Shown piece by piece: positions 1 through 9,342 of a stretch of DNA of 64,000 bases. A program made the translations under genes and the position numbers. How positions within the stretch are numbered: the stretch's first letter is position 1; each line of letters opens with the position of its first letter. This DNA is from DTDR01 sp964505415 (GTDB lineage: Bacteria; Hydrothermota; Tepidihabitantia; Tepidihabitantales; DTDR01): positions 16,016 through 80,015 of the forward strand of contig CAZDHW010000006.1 in the NCBI GenBank assembly GCA_964505415.1, read 5' to 3'. The notes under the pieces were generated by a model, which saw only the letters and a program-made list of their open reading frames with translations, searched no databases and was not told the DNA's origin.

Positions 1-1
1 T

Positions 2-1975
2 GTTACCTATAAAAAAGAAAAAAATAATACTTTCCAAGATTTCTTGCCCTTAACGGTGGATTATAGAGAATTAGCTTACGCAGCCGGTAAAATTCCCGGG
101 GGTTTTTTTAAAAGAGAAGGAAAGCCTCGAGACAAAGAGATTTTGGTTTCTCGTTTGATTGATCGTTCAATACGGCCGCTTTTTCCTAAAGGGTTTAACC
201 AAGAGATACAAGTAATTAGTTTTCTTCTTTCCTTCGATCAAGAAAATGAAGGTGATGTGTTAGGAATTATTGGCGCTTCTGCTAGTCTGTGTTTGTCTGA
301 AGTTCCTTTTTTGGAGCCAATAGGTGCCGTTCGAATTGGCAAAATTGAAAGAAAATATGTGGTGAATCCTACTATAAAAGAATTAGAAATCTCTACTATG
401 GATTTAGTAATAAGTGCTACCAGAAATACCCCAGTAATGTTAGAAGGCGATGGTAAAGAAGTTTCTCCTCAAGAGATCATAGAAGCTATTGAAATAGCCA
501 TGGAAGAGATAAAAAAAATAATCGATGCCCAAGAAAGATTAATAAGTAGCCATATTACTAAATTAGAAGTTTCGGAACGATTGGTACCGGAAGAGTTTGA
601 GAAAGAAGTAATTAGTTTAATAAAAGAAAAAGTAATTCAAGCTTATCAAATTGTTGACAAAAAGGAAAGGCAAGAGAACTTACGAAAGATTCGGGAAGAA
701 GTTTTTGAACTGTTAAAAGAAAAGTATCCCGATTGTGAAAATCAAATCCAATATGTAATAGAAGAAATCGCAAGAAGGTATATGCGCGAACTAATAATAA
801 AAGACCGCAAACGAATTGATGGTCGAGCACCTGATGAAATCCGACCGCTTTCTTGTGCGGTATCGGTATTACCTCGAACCCATGGATCTGCTATTTTTAC
901 GCGTGGTCAAACTCAATGTTTAGCTGTAGTGACTTTAGGAACCAAAAGTGACGAGCAGATTATTGACGACTTAGAAGGAGAGGAAACAAAGCGTTTTATG
1001 CTTCATTATAATTTCCCACCCTTTTCTACCGGTGAAGTGAGACCCTTAAGAGCTCCCACCAGACGAGAAATCGGCCATGGTTTTTTGGCCGAAAGGGCTT
1101 TTAAATATCTTTTGCCTACTGAAGAAGAATTTCCTTATACTATAAGAGTAGTTTCTGATATTTTGGAATCAAATGGTTCTTCTTCTATGGCTACAGTTTG
1201 CGGAGCTTCGCTTTCTCTTATGGATGCGGGAGTGCCTTTAAAAAAAGCGGTTGCCGGTATTGCTATGGGATTGGTTAAAGAAGATAATGATTATGTAATT
1301 CTTACAGATATCACTGGTACGGAAGACCACTATGGCGATATGGATTTTAAAATTGCTGGCACCAAAGATGGAATTACTGCTATTCAATTAGATTTAAAAA
1401 TTCAAGGTGTACCTTTAGAAATTTTAAAGGAAGCCATGGAGAAAGCTCGGGTTGCTCACAAAAAGATCTTAGAATTAATGGCTAAATCTATTGACCAACC
1501 CCGAAAATGCCTTTCTTCTTTTGCTCCCCGTGTTTTTGCTTTTCAAATTCCTAAAGATAAAATCGGTGCGGTAATCGGAACCGGGGGAAAAGTTATTAGA
1601 AAAATAATTGACGAAACTAATACGGAGATTTTTATTGAGGATGATGGGAAAATAACCATTTCTGGTCCAACGGAAGAAGCAATTGAAAAAGCTAAATCAA
1701 GAATTATGGCAATCGTCGAAGATGTAGAGGTGGGTAAAGTTTATTTGGGAGAAGTTAAAAGAATAGCTCCTTTCGGTGTGTTTATTGAAATCGCCCCCGG
1801 TAAAGAAGGACTTTGTCACATATCTCAATGGGCTAATTATAGAGTTAAAAATTTGTCTAACGAAGTAAAAATAGGTGATAAAGTTTTTGTTCGAGTAATT
1901 GCTATCGATGAAATGGGTAGGATTCAATTATCGCGAAAAGCTGTAGGAGTAAATGATACTAAAAGAAAAAATTGA
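2..1975 (+). CDS. pnp: Polyribonucleotide nucleotidyltransferase (5'-truncated by window edge)
   Basis: PNPase degrades RNA 3' to 5' by phosphorolysis, as a trimer in the cytoplasm. The reading frame is open to the first bases of the window and the residues before the first possible start (TTG at 44) match the family, so the true start lies upstream and a few dozen N-terminal residues are missing. Visible in order are the end of the first RNase PH domain, the helical linker, the second RNase PH domain (about nt 800-1480), a KH domain with the GxxG motif IGTGG near nt 1573, and a C-terminal S1 domain (about nt 1730-1940). The gene overlaps the following peptidase gene by 23 nt. The pnp-M16 peptidase order is common in bacteria. 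Identification is secure. Confidence 0.97.
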   Translation, partial: VTYKKEKNNTFQDFLPLTVDYRELAYAAGKIPGGFFKREGKPRDKEILVSRLIDRSIRPLFPKGFNQEIQVISFLLSFDQENEGDVLGIIGASASLCLSEVPFLEPIGAVRIGKIERKYVVNPTIKELEISTMDLVISATRNTPVMLEGDGKEVSPQEIIEAIEIAMEEIKKIIDAQERLISSHITKLEVSERLVPEEFEKEVISLIKEKVIQAYQIVDKKERQENLRKIREEVFELLKEKYPDCENQIQYVIEEIARRYMRELIIKDRKRIDGRAPDEIRPLSCAVSVLPRTHGSAIFTRGQTQCLAVVTLGTKSDEQIIDDLEGEETKRFMLHYNFPPFSTGEVRPLRAPTRREIGHGFLAERAFKYLLPTEEEFPYTIRVVSDILESNGSSSMATVCGASLSLMDAGVPLKKAVAGIAMGLVKEDNDYVILTDITGTEDHYGDMDFKIAGTKDGITAIQLDLKIQGVPLEILKEAMEKARVAHKKILELMAKSIDQPRKCLSSFAPRVFAFQIPKDKIGAVIGTGGKVIRKIIDETNTEIFIEDDGKITISGPTEEAIEKAKSRIMAIVEDVEVGKVYLGEVKRIAPFGVFIEIAPGKEGLCHISQWANYRVKNLSNEVKIGDKVFVRVIAIDEMGRIQLSRKAVGVNDTKRKN

Positions 1976-3218
1976 TGGCGTTACGACAATTTTAGAACAT
2001 CGACCTTACCATCCTTCGGTTGCTCTTTGTATTGCTTTTAATCATGGTTCTCGCGATGAGCCTTTAAATATGAATGGAGTCTCTCATTTTGTGGAGCACA
2101 TGCTTTTTAAAGGAACTAAAAATAAAACTGCTAAAGAAATTTCTTATTATGCCGAATCCATCGGTTGTATCTTGGATGCTTTTACTGGCAAAGAGATGAC
2201 CGGTATTTATGCTCGATTTTTAAAAGAATTTGCTAAATCGGTATGCGAATTGCTCACTGAAATAGTTTCTTATCCACTTTTTAATTCTCAAGAATTTGAA
2301 AAAGAAAAAGAAGTAATAATTGAAGAAATAAAACAGTCTAATGAAGATGATGAGGATATTTTATTTAATCTTTTTTTTCAAACTCTTTTTCCTAATTCTT
2401 CCTTGGGAATGCCAATTGCCGGTGAGATAGAAACAATTAAAAAATTTACTCCTGAAATAGTTAAAAAGTTTTATCAAGAAAACTATACCAAAGATAAAAT
2501 GGTTGTTTGTGCCGTGGGTGATTTAGATAATTTCGACGTTTACCGACAGATAGGCAAACAACTTTTTTTAAAAGAAAAAGGAGAAATAGAAAGAAAGATT
2601 AACGAAATATCTCAGGCTAATAAAATTGGTGTTAAAAGGAAAAGAGATTTGGATAGTGTACATTTTGTTTTAGGGAAAAAGATATTTTTAAAAGAGGAAA
2701 TCGAAAAATATGCGGTAGCAATTTTTAACACTTCTTTGGGTGGTTCTCTTTCGTCTCGACTTTTCCAACGGTTAAGAGAAGATGAAGGTTTAGTATATCA
2801 AATTTCTTCTTTTGTAGATTTTTATGTTGATGTAGGAATTTTTGGTGTTTACTTTGTTTGTGATAAAATAAAATTGGAGAAAACTCTAAATATAGTAGTT
2901 GAAGAGCTAATAAAATTGAAAGAAAAAAAACTTACCCAAAGAGAATATGAAATTGCTTTGAATTATACTAAAGGAGCAATCGTTATTCATTTAGAAAATC
3001 CATTAAATCGGGGTTTTAATTTGGCAAAAAATGAATTTATTTATGGTCGTTGTTTTTCGGTTCAAGAAATTTTAGATACTTATACTCAAATAAGAAAAGA
3101 ACAAGTTGATTTGGTAACGGAAAAAATTTTAAATTCTTTAAAAGATTTTAGTGTTGCCAGTGTAGGTAATATTAGTGAGGAGGATATAAGTAAAATTTTA
3201 CCCAAAGAACTGCAGTAA
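1953..3218 (+). CDS. M16 family zinc peptidase (processing-protease type)
   Basis: This is a 421-residue member of the M16B (mitochondrial processing peptidase/PqqL-like) zinc metallopeptidases. The inverted zinc motif HxxEH is intact as HFVEH at residues 45-49, and an acidic stretch near residues 117-125 (VIIEEIKQ) supplies the third ligand. The length equals one two-domain half of pitrilysin, as usual for M16B. The ATG at 1953 lies inside the end of pnp and has AGGAG at about 1946-1950, which supports translational coupling. The substrate is unknown; bacterial homologues next to pnp are usually annotated only as insulinase-like peptidases. There is no signal peptide, so a cytoplasmic location is inferred. 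Confidence 0.93.
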   Translation: MILKEKIDGVTTILEHRPYHPSVALCIAFNHGSRDEPLNMNGVSHFVEHMLFKGTKNKTAKEISYYAESIGCILDAFTGKEMTGIYARFLKEFAKSVCELLTEIVSYPLFNSQEFEKEKEVIIEEIKQSNEDDEDILFNLFFQTLFPNSSLGMPIAGEIETIKKFTPEIVKKFYQENYTKDKMVVCAVGDLDNFDVYRQIGKQLFLKEKGEIERKINEISQANKIGVKRKRDLDSVHFVLGKKIFLKEEIEKYAVAIFNTSLGGSLSSRLFQRLREDEGLVYQISSFVDFYVDVGIFGVYFVCDKIKLEKTLNIVVEELIKLKEKKLTQREYEIALNYTKGAIVIHLENPLNRGFNLAKNEFIYGRCFSVQEILDTYTQIRKEQVDLVTEKILNSLKDFSVASVGNISEEDISKILPKELQ

Positions 3219-3229
3219 AAGGAGGAATA

Positions 3230-4216
3230 ATGGAAGTTTTATTTTTAAATCTAAAAGATGTAAGGAAAATTTTAAAAATGGAAATTGCTCTCCAAGCGGT
3301 AGAAAAAGCTTTCTACGAAAAAGGAATGGGACGAGTAATTATGCCGCCAAAAGTATATCTTTTTTACGAGAAATATCAAGGAGATATTAGGGTAATGCCT
3401 TCTTATCTTCCTACTTACGAAATATCTGGCGTTAAAGTTGTTAATGTTCACCCTAATAATCCCTTGAAATATAAATTGCCCAGTGTTATGGCCACGATTG
3501 TTTTAATCTCGCCGAAAAACGGAGCACCGTTAGCAATTTTAGATGGTACTGAAATTACTAATATTCGCACTGGGGCAGCCGGCGGAATAGCGACAAAATA
3601 TTTGGCTCGTAAAAATGCTTCTGTACTTTCTTTAGTAGGAGCCGGTGTTCAAGCAGAGACTCAACTGTTAGCAATTGTTAAAGTTAGAAAAATTAAAAAA
3701 GTTAAGATTTTTGATATTAACTATAAAGTAGCTAAAAACTTTCAAAAAAAATTTCAACCCCAATTAGGCATACCTATTGTCATTTGTTCTTCTATTGAAG
3801 AATGTGTTCAAGATGCCGATATTATTTCTACTCAGACACCGGTAAGAGAACCAATAGTAAAAGCGGAATGGATTAAACCCGGTACCCATATTAATGCTAT
3901 TGGTGCTGATGCGCCAGGAAAAGAAGAGTTAGATCCAGAGATATTAAAAAAAGGAAGAATATATATTGACGATTGGGAGCAAGCATCTCATTCGGGTGAA
4001 ATTAATGTACCCTTAGAAAAGGGAATTATTAAAAAAGAAGATATCAAGGGTGAATTAGGAGAAGTCATTTGTGGCAAAATTCCTGGTCGCGAAAAAGATG
4101 ATGAAATTACAATTTTCGATTCTACCGGTTTGGGAATTCAAGATTTAGTATGTGCTTATCAAGTTTATAAAATAGCAAAAAGAAAAAAAATCGGTAGAAA
4201 AATTCTCTTTTTTTAA
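3230..4216 (+). CDS. Ornithine cyclodeaminase / mu-crystallin family dehydrogenase
   Basis: This 328-residue protein belongs to the OCD/mu-crystallin family, which includes ornithine cyclodeaminase, archaeal-type alanine dehydrogenase and delta1-pyrroline-2-carboxylate or ketimine reductases. The N-terminal substrate region contains the MPPK segment and the family's TGAAGG motif. A Rossmann NAD(P) site follows, GAGVQA near residues 137-142, and the acidic residue after the second strand (FDIN) favours NAD(H). A strong SD (AAAGGAGG) lies just before ATG 3230, 11 nt after the peptidase gene. The exact substrate cannot be read from the sequence; alanine or imine reduction is as plausible as ornithine cyclodeamination. 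Confidence 0.88.
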   Translation: MEVLFLNLKDVRKILKMEIALQAVEKAFYEKGMGRVIMPPKVYLFYEKYQGDIRVMPSYLPTYEISGVKVVNVHPNNPLKYKLPSVMATIVLISPKNGAPLAILDGTEITNIRTGAAGGIATKYLARKNASVLSLVGAGVQAETQLLAIVKVRKIKKVKIFDINYKVAKNFQKKFQPQLGIPIVICSSIEECVQDADIISTQTPVREPIVKAEWIKPGTHINAIGADAPGKEELDPEILKKGRIYIDDWEQASHSGEINVPLEKGIIKKEDIKGELGEVICGKIPGREKDDEITIFDSTGLGIQDLVCAYQVYKIAKRKKIGRKILFF

Positions 4217-4219
4217 TGG

Positions 4220-5368
4220 ATGAGAATCTTAATGGTATCCGATGTCTATTTTCCTTATATTGGTGGTATACCGGTTCATATTTATAATCTGGCTCAAGAA
4301 TTGAGAAAAAGAAATCATATAGTAAAAATATTGACTACCAGATTCTCAGTTAATCGACTATTTAAAATTACTAATCCTTTATACCCGGAAAAAGATGATG
4401 AAAAGAATGTTTATCGAGTAGGAAAAGCATTAGTTTTTCGTGCTAATAAATCCTTTGCTTCTTTTCCATTTGGTTGGCGATTAGGTAAGCAGGTTAAAAA
4501 AATAGTGGAAGAGAACAATTTCGATATTATTCATATTCACGGTTCTTTAGCCCCGGTTTTGCCACTTTATATTTTGAAATTTTCTAAATCAAAAAATGTA
4601 ATAACCCTTCATTCTTATTTTAAGAACAGTTTAGGTTATATATTTTTTCGTCCTTTTTTATATCCTTTTTTTAAAAAATTACACGGAATTATTGCTGTTT
4701 CTAATGCGGCTAAAATAGCAACAGAAAAATATTTTCCTGGTCGATATGAAATAATTCCTAATGGTGTTAATATTAATTTTTTTACCCCAGAAGTACGTCC
4801 TTTTGAAAAATATTTTAATTATTATCCACGATTGTTATTTGTAGGTAGGTTTGAGCCGCGAAAAGGTTTGAAATACCTTTTACAAGCACTCCCGTTAATA
4901 AAAAAAGAATTTCCTAACTTTTTACTTTTAATTATAGGCAAAGGAGTATTGGGATATTCTTATTATGAATACCTCTCTTCAGAAGTTAAAAAAAATGTAG
5001 TGTTCTGTGGTGCTGTTCCTTTTGAAGATTTACCTCGTTATTATACTACTTGTAATATTTTTATAGCTCCTTCTATAGGTGCTGAAAGTTTTGGTATTAT
5101 CCTCCTAGAAGCAATGGCGTGTGGTCGACCAATAGTAGCTTCTAACATTCCTGGTTATCGAGAAATTGTGGAAAATGGAAAAGAAGGATTTTTGGTTTCT
5201 CCTTGCGATTTTAAAGAAATTGCCGAAAAAGTAATTAAATTAGCGAAAGATCCATCGATGGCAAAAAAAATGGGGGAAAGGGGACGAGAAAAAGCTTTAA
5301 ATTACAGCTGGGAAAAAATCGGCATAAGGGTGGAGAATTTTTATTATAAAATACTTGCTTCTCCTTAA
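4220..5368 (+). CDS. GT4 family glycosyltransferase (PimA-like)
   Basis: This is a 382-residue GT-B retaining glycosyltransferase of family GT4. The N-terminal acceptor domain begins MRILMVSDVYFPYIGG with the usual glycine-rich loop. The C-terminal donor domain contains FVGRFEPRKG and the E-x7-E nucleotide-sugar motif (ESFGIILLE, about residues 289-297). It most resembles PimA-type mannosyltransferases and lipopolysaccharide or glycolipid transferases; donor and acceptor are unknown. The start at 4220 lies 3 nt after the upstream stop. A close paralogue lies at 46692, sharing the PFEK-NYYP-LLFVGR block between the two domains. Confidence 0.92.
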   Translation: MRILMVSDVYFPYIGGIPVHIYNLAQELRKRNHIVKILTTRFSVNRLFKITNPLYPEKDDEKNVYRVGKALVFRANKSFASFPFGWRLGKQVKKIVEENNFDIIHIHGSLAPVLPLYILKFSKSKNVITLHSYFKNSLGYIFFRPFLYPFFKKLHGIIAVSNAAKIATEKYFPGRYEIIPNGVNINFFTPEVRPFEKYFNYYPRLLFVGRFEPRKGLKYLLQALPLIKKEFPNFLLLIIGKGVLGYSYYEYLSSEVKKNVVFCGAVPFEDLPRYYTTCNIFIAPSIGAESFGIILLEAMACGRPIVASNIPGYREIVENGKEGFLVSPCDFKEIAEKVIKLAKDPSMAKKMGERGREKALNYSWEKIGIRVENFYYKILASP

Positions 5369-5374
5369 TAAATT

Positions 5375-6694
5375 ATGATTGACCGGACTATTAAAAAAAA
5401 TGAATTTTTTAATCTTTTTAAAATAAAAAATTTTATGATTTTTTCAATTTCCCAAGCCTTTTCTCTTTTTGGGGATAAGTTAGATTATATGGCGCTTTTA
5501 GGCATGATCAGTTTTTTAGGACAAAAAAAAAATCTAGATCCTTCCCGAGCAATTTCACTTCTTTCGGTTGTTATTACTCTTCCCACAGTAATCTTTGGTC
5601 CTTTTGCGGGAATTTTTATTGATCGTTGGGATAAAAAGAAAATTTTAATCTATAGTGATTTTTTTCGAGCTCTTTTAGTGGGGGTGATTCCATTTTTAAT
5701 TCTTAAAACCTTAAATTTAATTTATATATACATAATTTGTTTTGTAGTTTTTTTATTAGGTTTATTTTTTAATGCTACTCGTTTATCTATTATTCCTTAT
5801 TTAGTGGCAAAAAGAAGGTTATTGGCAGCCAATTCTTTTAATAATTTATTAGGAAGATTAGCTACTCTTTTAGGTATTTTGGTGGGTGGTTTTATTGTTG
5901 ATTGGAAGATTTGGGAAAAAATTGGTATTTCCCATAGTTGGGCAGCAGGCTTTTATATAGATGCTTTTACTTATTGGGTCTCGGTTGTCGCCTTAATTTA
6001 TCTTTTTGCTCGAGTAAAATTAAGAAAAATAAATTTAGAAGATATTGGCGTAGAAAAACCAAAAAATTTTTTAAATTTAATTTTAGTTAATTTAAAAGTT
6101 ATGATTAACGATTTTAAAAAAACTTCTCAGTTTGTTTTTAAAAATTCCGAAGTTCAGATAGTGATGATATCCATTTTTTTATTTGTAATTTTGGGCGCAG
6201 CCGCTTTGGTGCTTTATATACCTATCGTCCAGGAAGAAAATTTTAAATTGGGTACTTCCGGAGTAGGTTTTTTAGGTACCATAGGGTCTTTAGGGTTAAT
6301 TTTAAGCTCCTTTGCTTACGGAATTTTGGGATATAAAGTAGAAAGAAAATTAGTTTTAACTGGAAGTTTTTTTATTTTTGGCGTATTAGCAATTTTTTTG
6401 TCTTTGGTTAAAAATCTCCCGTTGGTAATTTTCTTAATTTTTCTGTGCGGTTTTTTACTTTCGCCCATTTTCGTTATTCAAGATACTATATTGCAAGAAA
6501 GTGTTCCCGAAGAATTGCGGGGAAAAATTTTTTCGTTAAAAGAATGGTTTCTTCATTTATTTTTTGGTTTTTTTGCTTTGGTTATTGGACAGCTAACTTA
6601 TTTTTTTCAGCGTGCCAAAATTTTATTTTTTATTGGTATTTTGGTAATTATTTCTTCTTTAATTGTATTTTTTGTCTACCGTAACAAAAAATAA
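5375..6694 (+). CDS. MFS transporter, DHA3-type exporter
   Basis: This is a 439-residue hydrophobic protein with about 12 predicted membrane segments. The MFS motif A region between segments 2 and 3 reads GIFIDRWDKKK. The overall pattern fits the DHA3/MFS_3 group (enterobactin exporter EntS, macrolide efflux). A loop at about residues 207-245 separates the two six-helix halves. It lies 6 nt after the GT4 gene, so it is probably the last gene of the pnp-led operon. The substrate is unknown. It is convergent with the sugar transferase gene, whose stop is only 6 nt away. Confidence 0.85.
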   Translation: MIDRTIKKNEFFNLFKIKNFMIFSISQAFSLFGDKLDYMALLGMISFLGQKKNLDPSRAISLLSVVITLPTVIFGPFAGIFIDRWDKKKILIYSDFFRALLVGVIPFLILKTLNLIYIYIICFVVFLLGLFFNATRLSIIPYLVAKRRLLAANSFNNLLGRLATLLGILVGGFIVDWKIWEKIGISHSWAAGFYIDAFTYWVSVVALIYLFARVKLRKINLEDIGVEKPKNFLNLILVNLKVMINDFKKTSQFVFKNSEVQIVMISIFLFVILGAAALVLYIPIVQEENFKLGTSGVGFLGTIGSLGLILSSFAYGILGYKVERKLVLTGSFFIFGVLAIFLSLVKNLPLVIFLIFLCGFLLSPIFVIQDTILQESVPEELRGKIFSLKEWFLHLFFGFFALVIGQLTYFFQRAKILFFIGILVIISSLIVFFVYRNKK

Positions 6695-6700
6695 TGTCCT

Positions 6701-7999
6701 TTAATAAGGATTTTCGTATATCAAAATTGATTTGAAAGTCAAAAGAATAATGGCTAAATCTAACCATAGAGACCAATTTTTAACATAATATTCATCCAAC
6801 AAAAGCCTTTCTTCTAAAGAAAGATTTCCTCTTCCGGAAATTTGCCACAGCCCAGTCAAACCAGGTTTAACTTTGGAGATTAATGGTAAATAATTTTTGA
6901 TTAATTCCTGTTCCTCCGGTAGATAGGGGCGGGGGCCGACTAAAGACATTTCACCTTTTAAGATATTTATCAATTGAGGTAATTCGTCTAAACTAAACCT
7001 TCTTAAAATTTTTCCGATGGGAGTTATCAATTTTTCACTCCCCGGAACTTTTAATTTTTTTTGCCATTCGTTAAAATGTTGCTTTTTAAAAATTTCTTGA
7101 TATTTTTGGGCATGAGTTTTCATAGTTCGAAATTTATAAATTGTAAAAATATTGCCGCCTAAACCAATTCTTTTTTGTTTATAAAAAATTGGGCCTGGCG
7201 AGGTTAATTTTATTAAAATAGCAATCAATAAAAATAAAGGTAGAGATAATATAAAAATAATTGTTGATAAAACGTAATCAATAACTGTTTTTAGAAAAAT
7301 ATTAAAAGGTTTTAAAAGATTATATTTTGGTTTTAAAAAAAGATAACTGCCAATCTTTTCCAGTTCTACATCTTGGGTTTCTAAAATATTTAGATCAGCT
7401 AAAACAAAAGTTTCTGAAAACGGCAAAGATGGTTTTTCTTTTAAAGATTTATTAGTTAAAATAACCACATCGGGTACTTCTTCACCATTGGTTATTTGGT
7501 AGCCTAAATACTTTCGGCGGTTAATTTCTTTTTTAATTTCTTCAGCTATATTTTCTTCTCCAACAATTTTAACTTTCTTAACAAAAAAACTAATTTTGGC
7601 GAGTAAAAATTTAATAAACCATCGGGTAAGAGGTAACAAAATTAACGAAAAAAAGAAAGCCAATAATATCACTAATCGAGAAAAAACATAGATTTGAGTT
7701 AGATAAGCTAAAAAAATGATAATTATTGTTCCTAACAAAAGTCCTTTCCATAATTTTTGAAGTTCTTCAGCAATATCAAATCTTTTGCTATATAAATCGT
7801 TAAAAAAAAATATTAAAAGATAAATAAATAAAAAATAAAAACGAGAACGAAAAATAATAAAAGGTAAAGGATTAGAAAGATTAGGAAAAATTTTCGGTAA
7901 AATTATTGCTCTTATTAAATAACTTAAAAAATAAGAAAAAGATAAACTTCCGAAATCAGTAGCTAAAAAAATTATAGCGGTAAATAAGTTTTTTTTCAT
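6701..7999 (-). CDS. Polyprenyl-phosphate sugar-1-phosphate transferase (exopolysaccharide initiation)
   Basis: This 432-residue enzyme is of the WbaP/WcaJ type and transfers a hexose-1-phosphate from a UDP-sugar to undecaprenyl phosphate, the first step of exopolysaccharide or O-antigen synthesis. The N-terminal half has four to five membrane segments and a CoA-binding-like domain. The catalytic bacterial sugar transferase domain starts near residue 235 with a membrane hairpin (SPGPIFYKQKRIG). It carries the diagnostic KFRTM, LDELPQL, MSLVGPRP and KPGLTGLWQISGR motifs. The gene is divergent from an SLBB polysaccharide-export gene. A promoter with a -10 only 6 nt before the ATG suggests a leaderless transcript. 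Confidence 0.94.
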   Translation of the reverse strand: MKKNLFTAIIFLATDFGSLSFSYFLSYLIRAIILPKIFPNLSNPLPFIIFRSRFYFLFIYLLIFFFNDLYSKRFDIAEELQKLWKGLLLGTIIIIFLAYLTQIYVFSRLVILLAFFFSLILLPLTRWFIKFLLAKISFFVKKVKIVGEENIAEEIKKEINRRKYLGYQITNGEEVPDVVILTNKSLKEKPSLPFSETFVLADLNILETQDVELEKIGSYLFLKPKYNLLKPFNIFLKTVIDYVLSTIIFILSLPLFLLIAILIKLTSPGPIFYKQKRIGLGGNIFTIYKFRTMKTHAQKYQEIFKKQHFNEWQKKLKVPGSEKLITPIGKILRRFSLDELPQLINILKGEMSLVGPRPYLPEEQELIKNYLPLISKVKPGLTGLWQISGRGNLSLEERLLLDEYYVKNWSLWLDLAIILLTFKSILIYENPY

Positions 8000-8005
8000 T
8001 TATTG

Positions 8006-8033
8006 ATTATAATGAGATTTTGGTTAATGTCAA
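8006..8033 (-). promoter_or_regulatory. Sigma70-like promoter of sugar transferase gene, leaderless type
   Basis: On the minus strand TTGACA (8028-8033) and TATAAT (8006-8011) are separated by 16 nt, a perfect consensus pair. The ATG at 7999 follows the -10 by 6 nt, so transcription should begin at or next to the start codon. No SD is present. Confidence 0.8.
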
Positions 8034-8035
8034 CA

Positions 8036-8063
8036 TTGATTTTTAAATAAATTTTTATAAAAT
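8036..8063 (+). promoter_or_regulatory. Sigma70-like promoter of SLBB gene, leaderless type
   Basis: TTGATT (8036-8041), a 16-nt spacer and TAAAAT (8058-8063) lie 7 nt before ATG 8071. No SD precedes the ATG. The -35 hexamer is 2 nt from the -35 of the divergent sugar transferase promoter, so the two polymerase footprints would overlap. Confidence 0.65.
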
Positions 8064-8070
8064 TACTACA

Positions 8071-9342
8071 ATGATTACATTCGTTATTTATTTAGTAATA
8101 ATTACTCAACAAATTACTTCCTCGCCTTCTTTTTTGCCTTCAACAATTTCTGGCACGGTTGGAACTTCATTTTCCTCAGCCAGAGCCGGAGAGTTAATTG
8201 GTGTAGAAGCGCCCATAATTTCTGAAGAATATATATTAATGCCGGGCGATAATTTGTTAGTTACTCTTAAAGGCAAAATAAATTATTCTTACACCACTTG
8301 GGTTACTTATGAAGGTAAGATTCAAATTATGCTGAAAACTAATCTTCCAGAAAAATTAGAGACTGTGGATGTAATAAGAATAAGTGGGCTAACAATAAAA
8401 GAGGCTCAAGATTCTTTAACCAAAATTTTTCTTAAATATTACAAAGATATCCAAGTTACTCTTACTCTTGTTGGCCTTCGCTCAGGTGTGGTATTAGTTA
8501 CGGGAGAAGTATATTATCCGGGAACTTATTATGCTTTGCCAGTAGAAAGAGTTTCTCAAATAATTGCGAAAGCGGGTGGAATAACTCCTAATGGTTCAAA
8601 AATAAATGTAAAATTAATAAGAGGCAAAGATACTTTAAAAGTTAATATTGAAAAATTTGAAAATGAAGGGGATATAACAGCAAATCCTTTTGTTCAATCA
8701 GGTGATAAAATTTATGTTCCACCGATTACCAAAAGTGTTCAAGTAAAAGGAGCAATTTTTGGTCGCGGAGAATACCGTTTAAGAACCGCGGTTACTACTG
8801 TAGAAAGAGAAAGATTTAGCGAAGGCGAATACGAATTAGGGGAAGGAGAGAGGTTGCTAGATGTGTTGAAAAAAGCTGGCGGAGTAACTCCGTGGGCAGA
8901 TTTGGATAATGCCTATTTAGAAAGAGAAATACCTAACGCTTCTAAGGTTAGAATACCTCTTAATTTAAGAAAATTGTTAATAGAGAAAGATTATTCTTAT
9001 AATTTAGAATTAAAAAATGGCGATGTAATTTATATTCCGGAAAGAGAAAATAATATTTATGTAAACGGTGAAGTGGTAAATCCGCAAGCGTTTAAATTTC
9101 AGCATAATTTGACACTTTCTCAATATATCGCTATGGCCGGGGGGTATACTCGATATGCGGACGTTAAAAAAACTTACGTTATAAGAAAAGGTAAAAAAAT
9201 TTCAAAAATAGCCAATTTGGAACTTTTGCCAGGAGATATTATTTTTGTACCGCGTATACCTTTAAAATTTTGGGAAGATTATTTGCAAATTTTTTCGGCT
9301 TTTTTCCCAGTAGCGCTAACAATTCTTTACTCTCTAAAATAA
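8071..9342 (+). CDS. SLBB-domain polysaccharide export protein (Wza-like)
   Basis: This 423-residue protein has an N-terminal hydrophobic signal or anchor segment (residues 1-15). A Poly_export domain begins at about residue 50 (YILMPGDNLLVTLKG). Three SLBB repeats follow, near residues 140-180, 226-292 and 330-380, each with the GEV-PG/AGG-T pattern. A hydrophobic C-terminal segment (about 400-421) could cross a membrane, like the C-terminal helix of Wza. The family forms the outer-membrane or periplasmic channel for capsule and exopolysaccharide. Sharing a control region with the initiating sugar transferase supports the same pathway. No lipobox cysteine is seen, which differs from classical Wza. 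Confidence 0.88.
   Translation: MITFVIYLVIITQQITSSPSFLPSTISGTVGTSFSSARAGELIGVEAPIISEEYILMPGDNLLVTLKGKINYSYTTWVTYEGKIQIMLKTNLPEKLETVDVIRISGLTIKEAQDSLTKIFLKYYKDIQVTLTLVGLRSGVVLVTGEVYYPGTYYALPVERVSQIIAKAGGITPNGSKINVKLIRGKDTLKVNIEKFENEGDITANPFVQSGDKIYVPPITKSVQVKGAIFGRGEYRLRTAVTTVERERFSEGEYELGEGERLLDVLKKAGGVTPWADLDNAYLEREIPNASKVRIPLNLRKLLIEKDYSYNLELKNGDVIYIPERENNIYVNGEVVNPQAFKFQHNLTLSQYIAMAGGYTRYADVKKTYVIRKGKKISKIANLELLPGDIIFVPRIPLKFWEDYLQIFSAFFPVALTILYSLK

Noticed and set aside
6697..6714. A short hairpin (TCCTT/AAGGA) between convergent genes as a bidirectional terminator
   Set aside because: Only five base pairs with a four-base loop, mostly within the end of the minus-strand gene; too weak to annotate.
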